A stretch of DNA of 10,505 bases. It comes from JBBSEZ01 sp038239195 (lineage in GTDB: Bacteria > Planctomycetota > Planctomycetia > Gemmatales > Gemmataceae). The translations under genes and the position numbers were made by a program. Below are positions 6,688 to 10,505 of the stretch, in pieces. Numbering within the stretch: the stretch's first letter is position 1; each line of letters begins with the position of its first letter. The stretch is from NCBI GenBank assembly GCA_038239195.1, contig JBBSEZ010000357.1, positions 1-10,505 of the forward strand. The letters run 5' to 3'. Under the pieces are notes generated by a model. It ran no database searches, was not told the DNA's origin, and saw nothing but the letters and a program-made list of their open reading frames with translations.

Positions 6688-7275
6688 GTGTTCCTGCTGA
6701 GCGGCGATGAAGCCCGGCGATGCGGGCGCGGGGCCCACTATGCGATCCCTGCCGCATGGGTCAATCCGGTCCAACTCGACGGCGCCTCTCCGGGGCAACT
6801 CCGTGCCTTCATCGACTTTTTGGATGACCGCTTCCGGGAGTTGCAGGCAGATGCGTGGGTCCTGATGACGGATAAGGCGTGGCACCTGATCCACCGATGC
6901 CTTACCGACGGCACCTTGGACGGAGGGTTTACAGCCGGCCACCTGTGCGTTCTTGGGTCCACCGACGCCTGGTGGATCGAGCGTGAGGACGGTGTGGTCG
7001 ATTGGATCGTCAACCTCCTCGACCCCGACGAGGTCCGTGAAGCTGCCGGTTTCGTCACCGGCATCGACGGGACCGAGTTGCGGCGCCGGTACGACCCGAT
7101 CAATGCGGCCGAGTGTGACTACGAGCCCTGGGAGGACGACTTCGAGTCCGCCTTGGATTTCTTCCTCCAACTCAGGGAGTTCTTCGGGCGGGCTGCCGAA
7201 GCTGGGCGGTGGTTGGTGTTTGTGGCAGGAGGGCCGGCCGAATCAGCTCTTGCCGCAACCCGGCCAGGCAATTGA
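6688..7275 (+). CDS. DUF1877 (YfbM-like) protein, first cassette gene
   Basis: Protein of 195 residues resembling DUF1877, the family of E. coli YfbM, whose molecular role is not established. Seen features: a Gln-Leu-rich helical part (28-52), TDKAWHLIHRCLTDG (61-75) matching the family's 'DKAWHGIH' motif, LLDPDEVREAAGFV (110-123), LRRRYDP (131-137) and a C-terminal PWEDDFESALDFFLQLREFF (147-166) with an acidic/aromatic pattern, ending WLVFVA. The start is GTG 6688, because GAGGGAGGG (6672-6680) sits 7 bases upstream; a TTG at 6604 in the same frame lies within the palindromic junction and is not credible. The last 15 residues (GGPAESALAATRPGN) are encoded by the left arm of the following attC-like repeat, a common feature of cassette genes. 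No signal peptide or membrane segment is visible, so it is probably cytoplasmic. Confidence 0.75.
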   Translation: MFLLSGDEARRCGRGAHYAIPAAWVNPVQLDGASPGQLRAFIDFLDDRFRELQADAWVLMTDKAWHLIHRCLTDGTLDGGFTAGHLCVLGSTDAWWIEREDGVVDWIVNLLDPDEVREAAGFVTGIDGTELRRRYDPINAAECDYEPWEDDFESALDFFLQLREFFGRAAEAGRWLVFVAGGPAESALAATRPGN

Positions 7276-7373
7276 ATCTCGAACAAACCACTGCTGAGGA
7301 CGTTGGGGCCATGACGCCTTGCCTGAATCCACGCCTACCCAGGCCCCAACGCCGCAGAGCGTTCCCATTCGGC
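7237..7373 (+). repeat. attC-like recombination site after cassette 1 (irregular)
   Basis: GCCGAAT (7237-7243) pairs perfectly with ATTCGGC (7367-7373). Inside them GCTCT pairs with AGAGC (7356-7360), and an inner stem CGTTGGGGCC (7301-7310) pairs perfectly with 7342-7351 around a 31-base loop. The first 18 bases, GGCCGAATCAGCTCTTGC (7236-7253), match the start of the next attC (7868-7885) at 17 of 18 positions. A second possible box pair, CGAAC (7280-7284) and GTTCC (7361-7365), is nested inside, so the true crossover could be at 7361 or 7367. The site may be composite or decayed. Confidence 0.55.
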
Positions 7374-7391
7374 AGCAGGAGGGCACACCGG

Positions 7392-7859
7392 ATGGCATGG
7401 TCCGAGAGCCGCCCCTACGGCGATTACTACACGCTGTTCGAGCTCCGCCGCGACGGGGACGTGTCACACAAGGCACTGGCCGAGTTCTGGCGCGGCATCC
7501 TGACCGACGGCCGGCGGCTCGCCGCGGGGTGGAACTGGCGGTCCCTAGCCTTTCGGGTTTCCGCCACCAGTAGCAGCAGGATCGAGGCCTGGTTCACGGG
7601 CGAGACGCACCACCGCCTCGTCCCCGTCCTGTTCGCCTTCCTCTGCCCGGCCATCGTGCGGGAGTACGACCGTCTCCCGCAAGTAGACGGGGACGTGACC
7701 GACGAGGTCTACGATCAGTTCCATGCGCGGTACGGCCAGCACCTCGCCCGAGCCGCCCGAATAAACCCGGTGCCCCGGCTGCTGAGCGATTGGCGGCAGG
7801 AGCGGGCCATCCCCGTCGAATTGGAACTGCTCGACGGCTGGATTCCGCTTGAAGTCTGA
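7392..7859 (+). CDS. Hypothetical protein, second cassette gene
   Basis: I do not recognise the family of this 155-residue protein. ATG 7392 is preceded by AGGAGG (7377-7382) with a 9-base spacer, a strong initiation signal. The sequence is a mixed alpha/beta soluble type with many aromatic and charged residues: ESRPYGDYYTLFEL (5-18), FWRGILTDGRRLAAGWNWRSLAFRVS (32-57), a His pair in TGETHHRLVPVLFAFLCP (69-86), EYDRLPQVDGDVTDEVYDQFHARYG (91-115) and a terminal ELELLDGWIPLEV. No signal peptide, membrane span or clear catalytic motif is visible. It stands alone between two attC-like repeats, with the next site beginning about 9 bases after its stop. That spacing and lack of neighbours are typical of a gene cassette. 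Confidence 0.7.
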   Translation: MAWSESRPYGDYYTLFELRRDGDVSHKALAEFWRGILTDGRRLAAGWNWRSLAFRVSATSSSRIEAWFTGETHHRLVPVLFAFLCPAIVREYDRLPQVDGDVTDEVYDQFHARYGQHLARAARINPVPRLLSDWRQERAIPVELELLDGWIPLEV

Positions 7860-7867
7860 GGGGCCAA

Positions 7868-7966
7868 GGCCGAATCAGCCCTTGCACCTGACGGGGCGGG
7901 CCCTGGCGGTAAGTCAGGGGCGTAGGTCTCTGCGGCCCGCCCCGCAGGTGAACTGGGTCGTTCGCC
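7868..7966 (+). repeat. attC-like site after cassette 2
   Basis: Left box GCCGAAT (7869-7875) and right box GTTCGCC (7960-7966) enclose 9-base linkers on both sides and a long stem. The left arm 7885-7902 pairs with the right arm 7934-7950 along 17 bp, with exactly one unpaired base, A7891, in the left arm. The loop is 31 bases (7903-7933). Symmetric linkers, near-perfect stem and an extrahelical base on the left arm are the structural marks of attC sites recognised by IntI as folded single strands. Confidence 0.75.
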
Positions 7967-7987
7967 GGGGGAGAGAGAGGAAGACGA

Positions 7988-8419
7988 GTGGCGGGACTCA
8001 GCGAAGACCAGCGGATGCACCTGCACGTTGTCGAGTTGTGGAACTGTCGCAACGCCTTCGACTTGGTCTGTCCGCGGTACTTCACCGACCTCGAGCCGAC
8101 CGACGACCCGGAGGTGGGGCCCTGCAAGGTGTGCCAGGAGCGAGTGTACCAGTGCCGCACGCCTCTCGACTTCGTCACGCATGGGGAGTTGGGCCGCTGT
8201 GTCGCCACCCCCGCGACCTTCGACCCGATGGGGGCATTTTGTACCGAGATGTTGGGCCGCCCGAGTCGCGCCGACATTAAGGAGAACGAACGCCACGTGC
8301 AAGCGGTTCGGGCCTGGTGGCTGGGGGTCTTGGCTGAGGGGCCCCATTTCGCCCCGGAGGCTATCGCGGAGTTGGCGCGGATCTTCGGTCACGGTCCGTC
8401 TTGCCCGCCGAGGCAGTAG
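7988..8419 (+). CDS. Cys-rich small hypothetical protein, third cassette gene
   Basis: Protein of 143 residues with GTG start at 7988, chosen because GAGAGAGAGG (7971-7980) ends 7 bases upstream. Residues 19-73 hold a pattern I recall from short uncharacterised bacterial proteins: NCRNAFDLVCPRYFTDL, EPTDDPEVGPCKVCQERVYQC, then GELGRCVA. Cys20, Cys28, Cys46, Cys49, Cys56 and Cys71 with His65 could bind a metal; the C46-x-x-C49 pair is zinc-ribbon-like. The C-terminal third (97-135) is helical with Trp110/Trp111 and no Cys cluster. No signal peptide or membrane span is seen. It lies alone between two attC-like sites. Metal binding is inferred from the cysteine spacing only, and no function is assigned. 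Confidence 0.7.
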   Translation: MAGLSEDQRMHLHVVELWNCRNAFDLVCPRYFTDLEPTDDPEVGPCKVCQERVYQCRTPLDFVTHGELGRCVATPATFDPMGAFCTEMLGRPSRADIKENERHVQAVRAWWLGVLAEGPHFAPEAIAELARIFGHGPSCPPRQ

Positions 8420-8425
8420 GACACC

Positions 8426-8514
8426 GGCGAACCAAGGGCTGCACCAGACCGGCCGGATCGTTGTTGGGTATTTCTCTGGCTCAGGTCGATCGGCGGGTGA
8501 GCCAGTCGTTCGGT
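8426..8514 (+). repeat. attC-like site after cassette 3
   Basis: Left box GGCGAAC (8426-8432) and right box GTTCGGT (8508-8514) are followed inward by 5-base linkers on each side. Then GCT-G-CACC (8438-8445) pairs with GGTGAGC (8496-8502), leaving a single extrahelical G8441. An inner stem CCGGATCG (8453-8460) pairs with CGATCGG (8487-8493) with one bulged G, around a 26-base loop. This is the most regular attC-like site in the window. The conserved stretch CGAACCAAGGGCTGCACC is the same type as in the other sites. Confidence 0.78.
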
Positions 8515-8548
8515 TACCCGAGGCTGTGGTTCACCGAGGGCCTTGACG

Positions 8549-10381
8549 ATGCTCGTACCCGAACAACTCGAAGGGCTGCCGGGGCTGGCTCTCGGTGAGA
8601 CGCTCGGCCGGGGCGGGTTCGGGGCCGTCTACCGCGCTCGCCACCACGCACTCGATGTCGATGTGGCCGTCAAGGTGATCGACACCTCCGTGCTGGACGC
8701 CAAGGGCCTTGAGCGGACGTTGCGCGAGGCCCGGCTGATGGCCCGGCTCGACCATCCGAACTTGCTGCGAATCTTCCACGCAGGACAGACGAGGAACGCG
8801 GTCTACCTCGTGCTTGAGTTGATGGATGGCGGGTCGTGCAAGGGGATGCGTGGCCTGTCGGGTGATCGGGCGATGGCCATCACCAAGCAATTACTGTCCG
8901 GGCTCCAAGCGCTACACGATGCCCGCATCCTCCACCGGGACGTCAAGCCGGCGAATTGCCTGCACCGCTCGCACGATGCCCGGGTGAAGCTGGCCGACTT
9001 GGGGATCGCGACCGACTGGATGACCGTGGCCGCCGACTACGATTGGGCCGGCACGATTCCGTTCATGGCCCCGGAATTGTTCGAGCACCCGCCGCAGTAC
9101 AGTCCGGCCTCGGACATCTACGCGCTCGGGGTCACCCTGGGCTGTTTGCTCCTGTCGTCCGACCCGTTTCCGTCGGGCAACTTCGACGTGCTTCGGGACT
9201 GGGTGCTGAACGGGACACGACCTCAGGTCACGAGCCTCCGGCCGGATCTGCCGCCGATGCTCAGCCGCCTCGTGGACCGGATGATGTCGCCATGGCCCAA
9301 GGATCGGCCTGGCAGCGCGGCCGAGGCACTCGTAGCCCTATCCGGGGTTGAGCCCCTCACTTCGGCCACTGCCTCGGCCGGCGCAGCTCCCGACATGACG
9401 CGCCCGCTGTCGCCAGCGTCAACTCGGCCACCCATGGAGACGATTCAACAGGCTGGGCGGATCGGTGCGTGGGAACTCGGTGAGGTGGTCTACTCGTCGT
9501 CAAACTGGCGGGGACACGTCGTCACGCACGTTCACACGGGTAAGGCCGCGAGGTTGATGCACTTGCAGCCCACCGGTCCGCTCGCCGGGCAGTCCGACTT
9601 CATCCTCTCGGCGGCAGAGCGGGCAGCGCAGTTCAGGCACCCGCACTTGGTTGAAGTCATCGATTGGGGGTGGAGCGAAGGCCGCGCTTATGTCGTCACT
9701 GCCTCACAGGGTCGAACGCTCCAAGACCTGGTAGACAACGGCCGGCCCCTTGAGGAGCATATCGCCATCCCGTTCATGGCCGCGCTCGCGGATGCCTTGT
9801 CCTACCTCCACGGTTTGGGATTGGTCTACCAACTCTTGGACCCAGGAGCCACGGTCGTCGGTAGCGATGCCCGTTCGGCCCTCCTCAGTTGGCCCGTGTA
9901 CTGCGTGCAGGGAGGCTCTGCGGCCGTCGGTGCCGGTGGGATGTCGCAGCGGTTCTTGGTCCGGGCCTATGCGGCCCCTGAGGTGCTTTCCGGCTCGTCG
10001 AAGACGATCGAGCCGAGCGTCGATCTGTTCGGTCTGGGGGCGACTTTTTGCTATCTTCTTTCGAGGAAGGATGCGTACGTGTCAGCGCGCAAGGAGGGCC
10101 GGCTTCCCGATCTGCGCGAGCAGTCGGCCTCAATCACCGCTCCCTTTGCCGGATTGATCACCGGGTTGACCCAGCCAGACCCGGAACGGCGGCCCTCGGC
10201 TCGCCAGGCGAAGGAGGAGCTATTCCGGATTGGTGGCCGGTTGGGCATTCAAATGAGCGCCCTCACGGAACGGGGCGGGTTAGCCGAACGCAATGGAATC
10301 TATGCTGCGTGGTCCGCGCGGAGAGACCGTGTCCATGCCGAAGCCGTGCCTCGCGGACCACGCAGCATAGATTCTGGTTGA
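8549..10381 (+). CDS. Ser/Thr protein kinase with C-terminal pseudokinase domain, cassette gene
   Basis: Hanks-type kinase of 610 residues, predicted to phosphorylate Ser/Thr in the cytoplasm. The first domain (about 12-265) has a complete set of motifs: glycine loop GRGGFGAVY (20-28), Lys42 in VAVKV, Glu60, HRDVKPANCL (129-138), DLG (150-152, a common variant of DFG), APE (174-176), SDIYALG (188-194) and Arg253. A Ser/Thr/Pro/Ala linker (266-300) follows. The second domain (about 307-565) keeps the kinase outline, including AAPEVL (475-480), DLFGLG (492-497) and PERRPSARQA (545-554). It lacks the glycine loop, the Lys, HRD (YQL at 427-429) and DFG, so it is a predicted pseudokinase, possibly a sensor or regulator. 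No membrane span is seen, unlike many planctomycete kinases. ATG 8549 has GAGGG (8536-8540) 8 bases upstream; TTG 8543 is too close to it. The last ~30 residues are encoded by an inverted repeat. Confidence 0.88.
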   Translation: MLVPEQLEGLPGLALGETLGRGGFGAVYRARHHALDVDVAVKVIDTSVLDAKGLERTLREARLMARLDHPNLLRIFHAGQTRNAVYLVLELMDGGSCKGMRGLSGDRAMAITKQLLSGLQALHDARILHRDVKPANCLHRSHDARVKLADLGIATDWMTVAADYDWAGTIPFMAPELFEHPPQYSPASDIYALGVTLGCLLLSSDPFPSGNFDVLRDWVLNGTRPQVTSLRPDLPPMLSRLVDRMMSPWPKDRPGSAAEALVALSGVEPLTSATASAGAAPDMTRPLSPASTRPPMETIQQAGRIGAWELGEVVYSSSNWRGHVVTHVHTGKAARLMHLQPTGPLAGQSDFILSAAERAAQFRHPHLVEVIDWGWSEGRAYVVTASQGRTLQDLVDNGRPLEEHIAIPFMAALADALSYLHGLGLVYQLLDPGATVVGSDARSALLSWPVYCVQGGSAAVGAGGMSQRFLVRAYAAPEVLSGSSKTIEPSVDLFGLGATFCYLLSRKDAYVSARKEGRLPDLREQSASITAPFAGLITGLTQPDPERRPSARQAKEELFRIGGRLGIQMSALTERGGLAERNGIYAAWSARRDRVHAEAVPRGPRSIDSG

Positions 10382-10383
10382 AC
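10283..10383 (+). repeat. Perfect 23-bp inverted repeat overlapping the kinase stop; candidate attC
   Basis: Arms 10296-10318 and 10352-10374 are perfect inverted repeats around a 33-base spacer. Outside them stand GCCGAAC (10283-10289) and GTTGAAC (10377-10383); the second fits the classical GTTRRRY core. These features allow an attC reading. However, the linkers are unequal (6 and 2 bases) and the stem has no unpaired base, unlike the other sites. A small palindromic insertion or a terminator-like hairpin is possible. The kinase stop codon lies inside the right box. Confidence 0.45.
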
Positions 10384-10390
10384 TTACCCG

Positions 10391-10414
10391 CCTGGGGGCC
10401 TCTCCCCTGGGGGC
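10391..10414. repeat. Short direct repeat CCTGGGGGC in the terminal 120 bases
   Basis: CCTGGGGGC occurs at 10391-10399 and 10406-10414, a 15-base period. I find no gene start, RNA gene or further cassette in 10384-10505 on either strand. Confidence 0.4.
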
Positions 10415-10505
10415 ATTCAATCCAGCCTCCCGACTCTCCCCCCGATGCTACCCCACGCCGAGCCCTGCCGCAAGCACTTTCCGCCCGCCCAAGTCCCGCA
10501 TCGGC

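Larger units (their letters stand above)
5549..10383 (+). mobile_element. Integron with intI and cassette array in the same orientation
   Basis: The unit comprises an IntI-type recombinase, a repeat-rich junction (candidate attI), then successive single-gene units, each followed by an attC-like inverted repeat. All genes are on the plus strand. Predicted recombination points (the G^TT of each right box) are 6633/6634, around 7361 or 7367, 7960/7961, 8508/8509 and possibly 10377/10378. Most integrons have intI pointing away from the cassettes; the arrangement seen here has been described for Treponema denticola and some planctomycetes. No transposase or transfer gene is visible, so this resembles a chromosomal (sedentary) integron. 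The array may continue beyond the right edge. Confidence 0.75.

Overview
The window is GC-rich with Shine-Dalgarno-type starts. Its gene content and dispersed GC-rich palindromic repeats suggest a planctomycete, probably a Gemmata-like one. The evidence is a DUF5681-type 'GRFVKNNPGGKGNPFARR' protein, a pseudo-transglutaminase/7TM protein, a Hanks-type kinase, and repeats such as CGTTAGCCCCCGT..GACGG. The lineage is inferred from family resemblance, not proven.

Left part (1-4875), all minus strand. Reading leftward there is a DUF5681-like protein (4875-4030) with a repeat-derived C-terminus, then a hairpin-rich gap. Next come two genes probably co-transcribed: a secreted caspase-fold (C25/gingipain-like) protein (3787-1742) and, 73 bp later, an inactive transglutaminase fused to a 7TM domain (1668 to beyond base 1). 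The last gene's family usually sits beside an RimK-like ATP-grasp ligase, which I predict just outside the left edge.

Middle (4876-5548). I can support no gene here. It holds scattered palindromes and a candidate promoter, TTGACA-N17-TAGCGT, just ahead of an integrase gene.

Right part (5549-10383), all plus strand: an integron. It begins with an IntI-type tyrosine recombinase with the IntI-specific insertion. The gene carries a single-base insertion near base 6450, just before the last catalytic residues. Unlike classical integrons, the cassettes lie downstream of intI and run in the same direction. The intI/cassette junction has two perfect palindromes plus a half-site in helical phase (attI candidate). 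Then follow cassette-sized units: a DUF1877/YfbM-like gene, a gene of unknown family, a Cys-rich small protein, and a 610-residue kinase-pseudokinase. Each ends in a 90-140 bp imperfect inverted repeat with the properties of an attC site: boxes of the type (G)(G/C)CGAA(C/T) and GTTCG(G/C)(Y), a long stem, unpaired bases in the left arm, and a loop of about 26-31 nt in the clearer sites. The final 120 bases hold no gene I can support.

The most notable content is this inverted-orientation integron with non-canonical attC boxes and unusual cargo, including a large cytosolic kinase-pseudokinase. All assignments come from reading the sequence and remembered family features; no search was run.
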